DNA of 64,000 nucleotides from Aptenodytes patagonicus (taxonomy: Eukaryota; Chordata; Aves; Sphenisciformes; Spheniscidae): the NCBI RefSeq assembly GCF_965638725.1, contig NC_134950.1:169226853-169290852 (forward strand). Direction: 5' to 3'. This document shows, one piece after another, positions 35,951 to 48,400 of this stretch. The translations under genes and the position numbers were made by a program. The notes under the pieces were generated by a model. It saw only the letters and a list, made by a program, of their open reading frames with translations. It was not told the DNA's origin and ran no database searches. Within the stretch, counting starts at the first letter, position 1. Each line of letters begins with the position of its first letter.

Positions 35951-38900
35951 CCTGTTGCTCTAAGTGTCTCTCAACCTGCAGCCATGGAGCCCAGGGATCT
36001 CCTCCCATCGGGCACTGACCAGCTATATCGTTGGGGCAGGGGGTATAGCCCTGCTGTATAAAATGGGTTTAATGAGCTGATCAGCTCCCTGTGACCAGGT
36101 TCCGGCGTTTCTGGCTTAAAATCTGCCCCCGGCTTTTTCGACGGTGAGGCGTTTGCTAGGACAGTTTCCTGAAGCAAGAGAAAGGGAGGCACATGCCCAT
36201 CCCTGCGTTTGGTGACTTGCTGGTGAATCTGCAGGTCAGCGGGAGCCAAGGGGCTGGTCTGAGTCATCGGGAAATGCTCAAGCCATGACTGGGGCTGAGG
36301 GAGGTGTCGCTGGTATGGGCAGGAGAAATCCCAAATCCAGACTCCTGCACAGCACAGTGCCTTCCGGCATTGCATGGGAAGGACAAGTTCATCCGGGGCT
36401 GTGATATTGCTGCTCATCTCAAAAGAATCAGAAAAACCCAGGCAGCATCCAACCATCGCTCTCCTCAGGGTTTCCATCCTTCCCTTGGGATCGTGACTTT
36501 AAATACACGCTGTTTCTCATGGGACACAAGGCTGGTGATAAACGAGAAGTCACATCGATGTGGAGGACAAGCTTGTGCCCTGTAATTACTGGGGAGCAAA
36601 CTTGCACCCAGCAGCACCTCTGCTCCCCTCCCCAGCAGCCCTGGGCTGTGGACCTGCGTGCATTTACCTTCATGATAGCACCACTGTCAGCAACCAGCCT
36701 CTCTGCATTGTCTGGCACAGCCCCAGCCCCGGAGGAGAACACGCTCCCGCACGCGGGACAGGGACCAACAGCGCAGTTGGGTGTGTTTGTCTCCCCACCA
36801 CCGTGGTGTGAACTCTCTGAACCTTTCATTCAAAATTCACAGCAGAAAGGCCATCCCTTCACATGGCAGATGTGTGTTACTCCCAACCATTGCTGGTGGG
36901 GGGATGCACCGATCCTCCTCCTGGATGCGGCTGTCCGTTTTTGGGGGGGAAGATCTCTAGCAGTGAAAGCGGGCAGAGCTCCAGGCATTTTACTGATGGA
37001 CCAGGAACCCAAGGACCAGGAACAAGCCTGAAAGTGTTCCCCAGACTGTTATGCAAAGCCATACTGAATACTTGTAGCTGGATACCTCATAGGATGTTTC
37101 TTTGCTTTCTTTTTAAACCTTCTTTTTTGCTGCCAGCAGTGTTCTTTAATGGCATGGCACAGCTCAGGCGAGGTTACCAGGCGCTGAAGGCAATACCCAG
37201 GTGTTTCATACTGGCCAAAGGGCCTGACCGCCTGGGGAACAGGCATCCTTGAGGCTTTCAGAGACCAATCTCAAGGACATGAGAAGTCACGTAGATCCAA
37301 TGGATAAGAAATACTGGCATGGGGACCTGCATGTGACTTTGGGTGGCTGGCATGGCCCCAAGGGAAAAGCTCGGCGCAGGGACAGTGCTGTGTTTGGTGA
37401 GGATTTACTTTTGTGTTAGGTTTGATCTTAAAGGCTCTGCCTGTTTGAGTTCTCCAGAGTGGTGAATCAACCGTTGGACTCTCGGGAGGTTGCGAGAGCA
37501 TCTGCCAAGCCACAGGCATCTTGGGAACATCTCAGGGATGAGACCTGCTCTGAGATGTGGCAGAGTGGGGCAGTGACTAGTTTCAGCCTCTGCCATTTGG
37601 CAGGAGATGCTCCCTGTGCTCCCAGTGAGGAGGTTTTCTTTCTATTTTGTGTGGCTGGAGGGGAACAAAGCCACAGACCCGCAGCTGTGCAAGAGACACA
37701 AGATGAAACCACCCTGACAAAGCATGTCCTCAGCACTAGCAGGAACCTTGGAGCTCAGCAGCTTGGTTTTAACATGCCTCCAGACTCCTGGAGCTGTATG
37801 AAAACCACCCTAAAACCAAGCCAAGCTGAAAAAGCTCCCCATTAACTAGTGAAAAACTTCCTGCTACTGTCCTGGTCCTGTCCCCACTGAAGCCAGATCT
37901 TCTGTTAAGCCCCCCCAGCAAGTGTGTGAAACCTGCCAGCTCCCCAGGGGAGGCTGGAGGCTAGAAGCCCAAAGGCTGCTCCAGATGAGATCAGCCGTAG
38001 TCCTGGACCAGCCGGGTTTTCCCAGGGAAGGTGGAAGGCTGTAAAATTACCAGAAGGTTGATATTACATTTATATATATCTCTATGTCTATATTCACACA
38101 CACATGTTCATATGTGTCTGTATATATACGTACATGTACACACACACGCATCATATACACACTATGCATAGATCTGCCGTCTGCCACTATTTATAAGGGT
38201 TTGATTAAACAGAAAAACAAATCTGCCAACACTGATCTTCCAATCCCTGCTGACATTCAGCAAATAAAGAAGTCTAAACCCTTTATGATTTTGTTTTCCT
38301 GGTTGCATAAAGGCACTTTCTGATGATGTGAAGCAGCAGTTTGTTAAAAACTCTGTAACTGCAACGATTCCCATCACATCTGTAGCAAGCGCTACACAGG
38401 CACTGGTGTGACACAATGTCACTGCTCGCTCCTGCTGCGTAGTGTTTGATCGTATTTGCGTCTTGCTTCGATGCAGAGGAATAAAAGACGAAAGCCTTCA
38501 GCGCTGTGCTACGCTTTTAGGTCTCCCTGTGTAAGACAGTCGCTGTGTTTCTGTCCCAGAACCTGATGTGGGTGCCAGCTCATGGCTCGCAGCATCGAAC
38601 AATGCCTTCGTTTCCAGCGGTGCCCGTTAGAGCATCTAACAATTCAGGCAGTACATCAGCTGTGAGCACGTCATGAAGGTTCATGCCATATGTCAGTTGT
38701 TTTCTTATCAAGGGATCAGAAATTAATTTTGATTAAGGACATTTAGTAATTAAACGCTGCCTGACCTACCCCATTCTAGCCTCGCCGTGCAGGAGGGGAG
38801 CTGCTCGCTGTCAGCCTGACTTCTCTCCTGAGCCACCAGCAGCTCCGCTTCCCATCACAGCGCGTTGTACAGTCTCTGTTGGGAGCTCCAAGTGGTGACC

Positions 38901-39160
38901 GAAGGGGTGGGTGATGCGGGGGTTTGCTGTTGCTCACCGGAGGTTCCCAACTGGAGAACGTGTTGGAAACGGGGAATAAATGTCTTTTGTTAACGCACTG
39001 GAAGACGGCTCTAAATTGGTCTGAAACTCCTTTTCTCTCTTGACTTCCATACAAAAATTGAGGCTGTGCCCTGTGAAACGAACGCAAGACAATACCGAAA
39101 AACAGAAACAAACCAAAATAAAAACCCCACTTACGCTGCCCTCTCTCCTTTTAGACGAAG
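35951..39160. other. Intergenic DNA including GJC2 3' flank
   Basis: No gene is recognised. The GJC2 3' UTR must lie just left of 39161, but I see no unambiguous AATAAA on the minus strand close by. The many 60-170-codon frames here overlap in conflicting frames. Confidence 0.35.
38068..38162. repeat. AT/AC-rich microsatellite cluster
   Basis: Interrupted TATATA, ACACAC and TGTGT runs, for example TATATATATC and CACACACAC. Confidence 0.8.
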
Positions 39161-40408
39161 CTATATCCATACAGACGTCTTTCCATCTTTACTGCTTGAG
39201 CTCCCTTTCTCCAAGCAGGCCTTGGGTTTAGCACCTTGTTTCTCCTGGGCGGTGTTGGCCCTGTTCTGCTCTACCACCGTGCCACCCGAGGCGGGACTGC
39301 TGGTTCGTGAAGGTTGCGTGTTGGCCTGGGTGCTGCTGTAGCTCTGAAACGCTATGTCTAACTGCTCCTGGGCCACTCGCAAGTGTTTGTGAAGGGTGGA
39401 CAAGTCTGCCGGGAGGTTCTCATCTGGGCTGGTGCACTGCTGCTCCTGAGCGACGTTAGCCAAGTTCTGCTCATGAGCCATCAAGCTGTTGGGGATCTTG
39501 GTGGGCTTCTCCGATTTCACTACCAGGTTGTACTCGGGAGGGCAGGAGATGTTCTTTGGGTAGGCATAGTTGTAGGGAGGCTGCCTAAAGCTGTTGATTT
39601 TCCGGTTGCGAATGGCATCTCGGATGGTCCCAAACCCCAGGTGAAACATCTCACACATGTTCAGTAATAAGCACAGGCAGCTCACGACGTACATCACCAG
39701 GAGAAAGATGGTCTTCTCTGTTGGCCGGGACACAAAGCAGTCCACAGTGTGAGGGCAAGGGACTCTGTTGCAGACATAATAGGCTTCTACCTCAAAACCA
39801 TAGAGCAAATACTGCCCTATCAAAAAGCAAACTTCAAACGAAGCTCTGGTAAGTAGCTGGAAGACATAGATTTTCATTAGTCCTTCTTGCTGGATGCGCC
39901 TCCTCCCGTCGTGCTTTTGTTGCTCTTTGCTCTTGGGCTTGGCTTTGGCTTTCTCGTGTTCTGCTGTGTCATCAGAGATCATGGGCTCCTCTTCGTCAGC
40001 CTCCATCGGGTCCTCCATGTTGCGCACTGCCTGCCAGTTCAAAGCAAACTGCTTCTTCTTCTTGAATCCCTTGAACTTCTTCTCCTCCTCCGCCGACCGG
40101 GCGATCCTGTGGATGGCATAGCCCAGGTACATGACCGAAGGGGTGGATATCATGATGATCTGGAAGACCCAGAACCTGACGTGTGACAGCGGTGCGAAGG
40201 CATCGTAACAGACATTGTCGCAGCCGGGCTGCTTGGTATTACAGGTGAACTTGCTCTGCTCATCGGAGTAGATGGACTCCCCCCCCACTGCTGTCAAGAC
40301 AATGCGGAAGACGATGAGCACGGTGAGCCAGACCTTCCCCACGAAGGTGGAGTGATTGTGAATCTCTTCTAGCAGGCGGGTTAGAAAGCTCCAGCTCATG
40401 TTGGTCAT
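39161..40408 (-). CDS. GJC2: Gap junction gamma-2 protein (connexin 47)
   Basis: One exon of 415 codons encodes a complete connexin. Six subunits form a connexon in the plasma membrane, and docked connexons make gap-junction channels. In mammals GJC2 works in oligodendrocyte-astrocyte coupling. The N-terminus [20 protein letters not shown] is characteristic of Cx47, whereas Cx45 begins at the second Met. Transmembrane segments lie near 25-45, 78-100, 177-203 and 232-252. Extracellular loop 1 has Cys56, 63 and 67 (C-x6-C-x3-C) and loop 2 has Cys213, 218 and 224 (C-x4-C-x5-C), the gap-junction docking cysteines. The cytoplasmic loop is Lys/Glu-rich. The C-terminus KTSVWI is a PDZ-binding tail of the ZO-1 type. 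Adjacent IBA57 in the same orientation supports GJC2 over GJC1. Human Cx47 is about 439 aa. Confidence 0.96.
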   Translation of the reverse strand: MTNMSWSFLTRLLEEIHNHSTFVGKVWLTVLIVFRIVLTAVGGESIYSDEQSKFTCNTKQPGCDNVCYDAFAPLSHVRFWVFQIIMISTPSVMYLGYAIHRIARSAEEEKKFKGFKKKKQFALNWQAVRNMEDPMEADEEEPMISDDTAEHEKAKAKPKSKEQQKHDGRRRIQQEGLMKIYVFQLLTRASFEVCFLIGQYLLYGFEVEAYYVCNRVPCPHTVDCFVSRPTEKTIFLLVMYVVSCLCLLLNMCEMFHLGFGTIRDAIRNRKINSFRQPPYNYAYPKNISCPPEYNLVVKSEKPTKIPNSLMAHEQNLANVAQEQQCTSPDENLPADLSTLHKHLRVAQEQLDIAFQSYSSTQANTQPSRTSSPASGGTVVEQNRANTAQEKQGAKPKACLEKGSSSSKDGKTSVWI

Positions 40409-40428
40409 AAGGGCTACTCAGTTATAAC
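40409..40428 (-). promoter_or_regulatory. GJC2: GJC2 5' leader in the coding exon, with a three-frame stop cluster
   Basis: The acceptor CTTCCTGCAG at 40439-40429 (minus) follows a long pyrimidine tract, so 20 nt of leader precede the ATG. Those 20 nt hold TAA (40424-40422), TGA (40420-40418) and TAG (40416-40414), one in each reading frame. Confidence 0.75.
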
Positions 40429-43400
40429 CTGCAGGAAGAGGGGGAAGAAAAAAACATAGCTGTAAGTTAACATCTGCGGCTGCAGTCAGTGATATGGCTG
40501 TGACATTGGCACATCTGTGACAGATGAGCTCATTTGAACGCAAAGAGGCACCCTTCGTTGCTGCAGCCTGTCTCCCCAGGACCTGTGAGGGACCATGACG
40601 TGGGGCTGACCCCCGCAGCACTGGGGAATGAGCCGTGGCCAGGGAGGGGACGTGCTGCACCACCGTAATCGGAGGCAGGGATACCTGGTGGTACAGGTGT
40701 CGTGGTTTAATTTCAGTCGGCAACTGAGCACCACGCAGCCGCTCGCTCACTCCCCCCCACCCGGTGGGATGGGGGAGAGAATTGGAAGAGCACAAGTGAG
40801 AAAAACTCGTGGGTTGAGATAAAAACAGTTTCATAATTGAAATAAAATGATAATAATAATATGATAATAATAATACACAAAGCAAGTGATGCACAGTGCA
40901 ATTGCTCACCACCCGCCGACCGATGCCCAGCCAGTCCCCGAGCAGCGGCCCCCCCGGCCAGCTTTCCCCAGTTGATGTACTGAGCATGACGTCCCATGGT
41001 ATGGAATGTCCCTTTGGCCACTTGGGGTCAGCTGTCCTGGCCATGCCCCCTCCCAGCTTCTTGTGCACCTCCAGCCTGCTCAGTCGGTAGAGCATGGGAA
41101 GCTGAAAAGTCCTTGACTAGTGTAAGCACTGCTCAGCAACAACTAAAACATCGGTGCGTTATCAACTTTGTTCTCATCCTAAATCCAAAACACTGTACCA
41201 GCTACTAGAAAGGAAATTAACTCTATCCCTGCCGAAACCAGGACAACAGGATACACACAGAGTCGTAACACAGCAAGCCACAGCACCTACTAGATTCACT
41301 ATTACCTGCTTTGTTGCTTGTTTCAAGACGTTGCTCAGCTGTAAGAAGGGTTTGGGTAACTAAATTGAACGCAAGGCACCATGGAAGCCACCTAGGCACG
41401 AAAAGATGCTTAACTTGTGATAATCTCTTGCTTGCACATCATGAGCTCGAGTGCCTGAGCTGAAAGCGGGAGTAGGGGATGTTGCCCACATCACAAAGAC
41501 TTGCACTGCTGAAATATGTTTAATTAGGAAACCCAGAAAAATGCAAAGAATCAGCAAAAGAATGGGAATATTTATGTTTACAGGCCGATGGCCCTTTTAA
41601 GTTCCTTCTGAAAAAACAAAACAAAACAAATGTTTAATCAAATGCAGACTGTTTTAAAAATAAACCTGGACGAGCTTTCAGAGAAAACCATGCATTTATT
41701 AGAAAACCCGGACAGCTGGGGAGGAAGAGCTTGTAATAACCATTTTGTGTTTAGCTTAACTTGCAGTGGGGCCTCAGCCGAGCTCCTTGGGCGACCCCAG
41801 GCATCATTAAAGGCAGGCGGCAATTTTACTGCTTGACTGGCAGCAGCCCTGACAGATACCTGGAGATGAGAGCAACAGGGAAAGCACCCAGACCCAAAGA
41901 ACACTGTGGCGGGGGACAGTGGGGCTCTCACTCCGGAGCAGCAGAGGATGGGATCATCCTTTCTGCTCCCCCTGCATCCTTCCTCAGAATCATCCTCAGG
42001 CTCGTCCTGGAGTTTACCCACCTTGTTTTCTTGCAGACATCTGATGGCAGGCAGTAAATTAGGTGTCTGTGAACCCAATCCCACCCATGAACTGACGCCT
42101 ACCACTGCACCCAGAAGCAAAGAGTGGCGGACGTAGGAGCCAAGCACATAAGCATGGACACAAGTGATTTATCGTGGGGTAGCACATGGCAGCGGTGTGT
42201 TACGGCTCAGCAGTAGCTGTCCTGGCACAGGCTACTCCCCTGCGGTCCTTCACGATCATGCAGAGGAAGAGAAAGGAGCTGTTGTCCATACGTTGAACGA
42301 GTACGGACACCAAAGCTACCCCTCCATGCTGGCTGAGCATGGCTGGGTGGAGGTAAATATCCAGGAGGGAAAATGATGCCATGAGACATGAGCCTGGTCC
42401 TAACCTGGCTTTGCACCCCTTTTATATGGAGACATAAAATTATGCCCTAGGGTTTCCAGGGCACAAGCTGGGCTTTGAGCCCATCGCCCGTGCCAGATGC
42501 AGGGTGGGAGCAGCCACCAGCATCAGCCATGGGCACAGCCCCACGCGGGAGCAAGAAGGGAAACGTGCCCTGCTCTGTTCTCCACGTCGAGCCTTTCTGG
42601 AATGTGATTTTACTCACGCTGCTTCTTAGGACGGGAGCCAAACAGCTCTGGTTTGCTCAGCCCTCGCCTTCGCGCTGCCCCGGGAGGTAGCAGCACGGTC
42701 CGAGGCTCGAGATGCAGTGAAATTCTTCTGCTGTCGAGGGCTCTCGAGAGCAGGCAGATGGAATTTTCTAACCCTGCTATTTCTAGATCAAACAATTCCT
42801 CTGCGAACCCAAACCCCTAAGTCTTCACACGCCAGACCGAGACTGCGGGAGCACTCTGCAGATGGTGGCGAGGGCTGTTATTCTTGTCCTGTAGCTGGAG
42901 AAACTGAGGCAGGGAGCAGAGAAACAGCTCACTCTAGGCTGGGTAATAAGCCAGAAGAAGAGGTGGGGAAGGTCTCCTCTCTGCCCTCAACTTACCTGGC
43001 GAAGAACAACAGCCCTCAAAGCTGCTGGGACCAGAATGCCCATCTCCTGCCCCAAAAGTGATGCCTTGGACCCAATGGTCAGTACAGAAATGCTGCTGCA
43101 GATAGGACAACTCATCCACTGCAGAAGAACATGGAAAGCAATCACCACAGACCTATTCTTTATTTACTGAGGAAATTGGATTTATTCAGGCGTGAGACGG
43201 GAAAGCATCCCCTCTGAGTGCCTTTTGGCTTCTTCAGACTCAGTGGATACACTTTAAAGTGTCTTTAACCCTTCTTCTGATTTGTGCCCACATGCAGATA
43301 TAGGCAAAATGGGGCGTTAAATGATTTGCAGGATTAATCCGGGCACTCGGCCAAGCTCCAGCTGACAGGGGTCTGGGAAGGGAAGACCCCGCTGGGTGCA

Positions 43401-45088
43401 GCAATGGCCCGCTGCGGGACACGGTGCATCCGTCTCTGGAGCATCTGGGTCCGGCCGAGGCGGGGCTGGGGCTTGGATCGAGCACACATCAGCCCCAGCT
43501 TGGCTGGCCCCATGCAGGCATTCAGCCACCTCCTGGCTCCCATCTGCATCCCCAATCAGCTGCAAGCCCCAAATTGTTCTAAAACATGGGCTTCAAATGT
43601 CCTGTAGAGCAGTTCATTTATAATTTCAGTGCTCACCTAAAGGATTTATGAGGTCTACACCGGGGATAATTTACCATTTTGCAAGTGTTATTCAAGGACA
43701 CAGTTCCCAAAGCTCAGAGTCACCTCCCAACAGCAGTTTTGCTGGGGCACGGAGGGTCTGACCAAGGCAGGGGTGGCTTTTGGAGTAAATATTCAAGTTT
43801 TGATCTGATATTAGTCAGGGTTGTTAGCAAAGCACCCACTGTCTCCTCTGGGAAACACATTTTGGAAAGGCGCACCCGATGATAGCCTTGGTTCAAAACA
43901 CTCACAAACCTCCTGAGTGAGGGAGAAGGAAAGAAATTGCAAAATAATCAAAGTGGCAGGTTGTTGCTTTGAGAAGACCACCTCCGGTTATCAGCCACCA
44001 GCCCGAGCTGTTGGTCCTGCCATTGACACTGTGGCTCAGCCCTCCGTGCACATCTGGATCTGCAGGAACATCTGTAGGAAACAGCCTCGAGCTGTTTCTG
44101 CCCCCCTGGGACCCCGCTGTTGCCTCTGTGTATGATCACACCTTGACGTTATTAATGTTCCTGTGTGTCCACCCGCTCTCCTGGCACCGTATTTGAAAGC
44201 AGGAGCTGAAGGAAATGGGTTAAAAAACCCTCCTACAATCAGTTCGGTTAAACTTCCAGTGCTCACTGGCTAGGAAGACCACACTGTGAGATTTCAGTGC
44301 CTTTAATTGCTTGGGGTGGTCAGTACACTATTATATTTTGAAATCAATTATAAGGCAAACAAGCTTCCAAGGAAGGATTTGTTCACACCGCTTTTGCTGC
44401 TGAATAGGGCGGTACTAGGAAAAGACTATGTCTCACCTCCTCAAAACGCCAACTATCAGAGCACAAAAAATGGATTTTTGCACCTTCTGTGTGCTTTAGA
44501 CCTAATTCCTCCACACAATGGAAAAGTTACACAGTCCAGCTCCCTGGGGAGAAAAAAAACCTGTGTGGATCTGCAGCAGGTAGATGGATTAGATTAGGTG
44601 GTTCATGTAGTTAAATTACCTGCCGGAGAGATTGCATGAGAGGACCCACCATCCCTCTGGGTTTGAAATCCATTCATTCACAGTCATCTATCTTCGCACG
44701 TCATCTCCAGACTAGCTGACATGCAGTGTATGAAACGCACGTGGGGTACAAGTTGCACTTTGAAACAGCTATAAAGGAGGAACTGGACCTCTCAACCCAT
44801 CAGCAGCACTTAAAATAGTGAAAATCGTGTGTAGCCAGGCACAGGAATGAGCTGTTGGCTCCACGTTCGCATCACGGTTACTTCCCAAAACCCGCTGACC
44901 CCTCTGCGCGATCGCAGGCACAACTGTTGGAACTGGGAAAACTTTAAAACCGGAGTCTAAAATAAGCAGAAGGAGGAAAAAAATAAATAGAAAAAAAATC
45001 TGTGCTAGCTGCATGTCCTCCCTTTCTGCACGGTTCCTACACCGTTGCTTAAACTGCAGGGAAAACAATGGGAAAAAAATCTACTTAC
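40429..45088 (-). other. GJC2: GJC2 leader intron (inferred)
   Basis: This 4.66-kb interval is bounded by a donor at 45088 (CTCT then GTAAGTAG) and the acceptor at 40429. One leader exon upstream of a single coding exon is the usual connexin gene layout. It contains the solo LTR at 40698-41245. Between 41246 and 45088 no other gene or repeat was recognised. Confidence 0.5.
40698..41245 (-). mobile_element. Solo LTR of an endogenous retrovirus, minus strand
   Basis: A 548-bp LTR in the same orientation as GJC2, from TGTCCTGGTTTCGG at the right to AACCACGACA at the left on the minus strand. It is flanked by a perfect 5-bp duplication, ACAGG, at 40693-40697 and 41246-41250. It is the same family as 30650-31187 and lies about 270 bp from the GJC2 coding-exon acceptor. 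An AAT-repeat patch is at 40848-40876. No internal genes remain. Confidence 0.92.
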
Positions 45089-45205
45089 AGAGACATGGTG
45101 CTTCTCGTGGCGGCTTTCCCTCCTCCGCTGACATTCCTGTGCCGCCAGCCCTCCGCCTTGCCCTAGATAAACTCCCGCCGCCTCGGTCCAGCCATGCCCC
45201 AGCAG
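45089..45205 (-). other. GJC2: Candidate GJC2 non-coding exon 1
   Basis: The exon ends at 45089 with CATGTCTCT before the donor GTAAGTAG. It lies in GC-rich DNA. A TTAAATA element on the minus strand near 45234 would put the start near 45205. Several upstream ATGs are present (near 45195, 45138 and 45097); each frame closes before the GJC2 start, two of them at stops in the coding exon after splicing. The upstream edge is a guess. Confidence 0.45.
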
Positions 45206-45400
45206 CTGGAAACCGGAGCCCAAGGGAAGTATTTAATGTGCTGTCAAACCCCGCCTCTGCGGCGGCCGGGCACCCACCGCCGGGAGGTCCTGCCCGAGCT
45301 GCCTGCACCCCTACGGTCGGTCCCACCGCCGCTCGTGGCTCCTCTTTCCCTCGCCAAGCCCTGGGAGAAGGAGGGAAGGCGCTATATATATATATATACC
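45206..45400 (-). promoter_or_regulatory. GJC2: Candidate GJC2 promoter region
   Basis: GC-rich, with a TTAAATA-like box near 45234 and a (TA)8 run at 45383-45398 that could be a second TATA-type element. This is inferred from composition and position relative to the candidate exon 1. Confidence 0.35.
45383..45398. repeat. (TA)8 microsatellite
   Basis: Sixteen bases of alternating T and A in GC-rich surroundings. Confidence 0.9.
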
Positions 45401-48400
45401 GGGGAAGAAAGGGGCATTGGTTTTAAATCCAAACAAGCCGCCGGGTCTGGTTTTAGGAACGCTGCCTGGAATTTTGCTGCCGAGCTCTTGAGCCGGTTGG
45501 AAGTAAATTAATAGCATCAGCTAGTGGCACTGGTAACAGATTTGTAAGACAGAGAGCATGACTAATAGGGAACATGTGGAAAACACATTTTGGCAAAAGT
45601 TCCTGGGTTGCTGGGGGAAAAAAAATAATAAAAAAAGAGGCAAGGCTCACTAGTGAGAAAAACCGCTCTGAAGCTCCAGCTTTGCTGCACCCCTGGGTAA
45701 GGCTTTCTCCGAAAGAGGTGGCGCACCTCTCTCCAAGCTGGTGGATGGGAGCAGAGAGCAGATGAAGGATGGGGAAGGGGTTTTGAGCACACACGGAGAC
45801 TTTTTGGCTTCTTTGCAGAAGCAAGAAGAAATAAGAATAGCACATGAAGCCTAAGGCAAGTGGAGAAGAAAACCTCCATCCTGATGGTCCAAGGATCATC
45901 TCTCATCCCTGCTCCATCCATGGGGAGCTTTGGCATTGCCGCCCCAGCGGGATCAGGGCTCCAGGTAGCTGCTGAGATGCAAATGGAGAGTCAAGGCAGA
46001 AAGTCTCCCTGAGGGCCAGTGAGGAGGAGAAGGAAGCGACAACGTCAGCCAACAAGTCATGAAAAGGATCAGACCCAGCCTTTGAGGAGAGAAGGCACGG
46101 GAAGATGTACATTTTGATCAAGGGGGACTTTTGAAACCATATGGTTTATGGGGAACTTTCATCCCTGGCCCTGACAAAGCAGGATATTCACTCTGCTCTC
46201 AGACCTCGGGTTTCCCAAAGAGCCCGAAGGGACACGGAGGGGCAATTCCTGCTCGCTGGAGCATCTCGCGCCGACGTTCTTGCGGGCAGCAGCATCTCCT
46301 GCACTGCTCCACGCTGGCTAATGCTTCGGCCGGACCGCTGAAAGTTGCTCTGCCAGAGCCCAGGAGCATGTGAGCCTCTGCTGACACCAGAGCTCGGCTG
46401 CGTGACACAACCCCATTGCAGCTAATGGGGTCTCCAGGGGGGCTAGCGTTTCTGGGCACATTGCAGTAACTTTCCTGAAGGTTTTAAGTTATAAACTAAT
46501 TATTCATACACAGTGATAAGTTAATTCACTGTTCGGAAGCAGCCATCTATGATGGGCAAGCGGAAAAGCCCTATCAGCTAAGTTAGGTGTAGAGATGAAC
46601 ATATGCCACACTAGGGAAACCAGAGTTTGGGAGGCATTTTGGGGGAATAAGCCTCTAAAGAAGTTAAATTATCACAACCCTGGCTGCATGCTTCAACTTA
46701 AGCACATAGCACACCGACAAAGCTTGCGCTCTCAAAGGACATGTGGAGATAGGGAGCTGGTTTCAGAGGAGAGAACCAGGGATGGAGATCTCCTCCAGCA
46801 ACACCCCGACCTCCCTGGAGATCTCCCATCAGGACCCCTCTGAGGGGGAGAAAACGTGCAGCGAGCCAAGGCCACATTACCCCTGCGTGTTCCCGGGGTT
46901 GGGTTTGGCCTCCAGCATGCCGGGGCAGTGACCTCCTTGCCCACATGGTCCTTCAAGTCTGGAGACAGTGTGGCGGGTCACCTCGTGGTCACCTCCACAG
47001 GGGCCACTGCGTGGTCCTTGGGTGCGTCCCCCCCAGGCGGGGACCCCACAGCTTCCAGCACATGTCACACCATCTACTTCCAAAAGACAAGTCCTACGAG
47101 ATCCATCAGACCTGAGGGACGGCCACCAAGATCTCGTTCCCATCAAAGAACTGTGGCGAACTTCCACCCGCTCCAGCCAGTGGAGGATGGAGCTGCAGAG
47201 GAGTATTATTAGTTATTTAAAAATAACTAGCTGAGAACAACTTCCAGGCTCTGCAGGACTGCGGGCAGCAACTTTGAGATAAAAGGCAGCTCAGCACGGT
47301 CCCTGTCCCGTGGGTCATGCAGCCTTTCCAGGCCCTTTGCTTTCTAACCGTGCGGGTTATTTATACACACAGCAATCTCGTCTGGTGGAAGTTTTCTCTG
47401 GGCATCTGTGCTTCAGGCGAGCCGAGCAACATCTGCTCCAGCCTCCTGCCCAGCAGGTCCGGCCATCACACTGGCAGGTATCGAGTGGTTCCCGTCACCA
47501 AACCATCACCCATGGGCCAAACCATCACCCAGGGAAGGAGGCAGAGGGCTGGAGGCAGAGCCAGACCTGTGCATTTTCTCCTGCACGCTTTAGCTGGGTT
47601 TTCACCGTCCGAACAGGTTGTGTGAAAGCCAAAACCTTCGCTGCCGTCAGTAATAACAGAGAATGGCAGGAGCATGCACACTGTTATAAATAGTTTGTGT
47701 TTTCTTCCTCGCAAGGACGACACTGGAGAGCAAACAGAGCTTTTCTAGCCATAAATTAATATACAGGCTAAAAGAGTAATAGGCACCTTTTCACTCCTGA
47801 CCCGCCCCTGCGGCGTCCCATGTCCTCGATTTAATGCTTGGCACTGAGAAAAGGCAATAAAAGAGAGGGTGGAAACAGAGGGGGAACGGGTGTGATGAAG
47901 CCTTGTACGATTCTGGCTGCTGGTGGGAGTCACCTCTCCACCCAGGCACCGCTCACGTTTCATAGTAGTGATCTATACGTACTTCTCTTAGATGTCCTGC
48001 TGAAATAAATAAGTGCTGTCACTAATGGTAATGAGATCTGGTATAACGTCTCCCTGCTACGTCAGTGATGAGTAGCAACCATAATTATCCATTCTGGCCA
48101 CAAACCTACGAAGCTCTGTACTGTATTGCGCTGAGAGTTAATTTTCTTCTCTAATTTTCACCTTTTGGATTTTCATTTGATCTGTTTTAAAACTAAATGA
48201 AACGAAGAAACGCATCTTTGTTCAAATGATAAGCCCGCTTTTTAAAACAAAGACCCAGGCAGCAACGTCACTGTGTAGAGACAAATGTCACAAAATTGAA
48301 ATAAATTAAGAATGTCAAGTCTTTATCTTATTAGAAATTGTTGGACTGGGGCTTAGGAGATTACAGAATTTCATGTCTGAGAAGCAAAAACGTTTGAATA

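Noticed and set aside
39161-40408. Assignment as GJC1 (connexin 45), suggested by the ENLPADL block
   Set aside because: The MTNMSW start, the [20 protein letters not shown] loop, GAKPKA near the C-terminus and the IBA57 neighbour fit GJC2 better.
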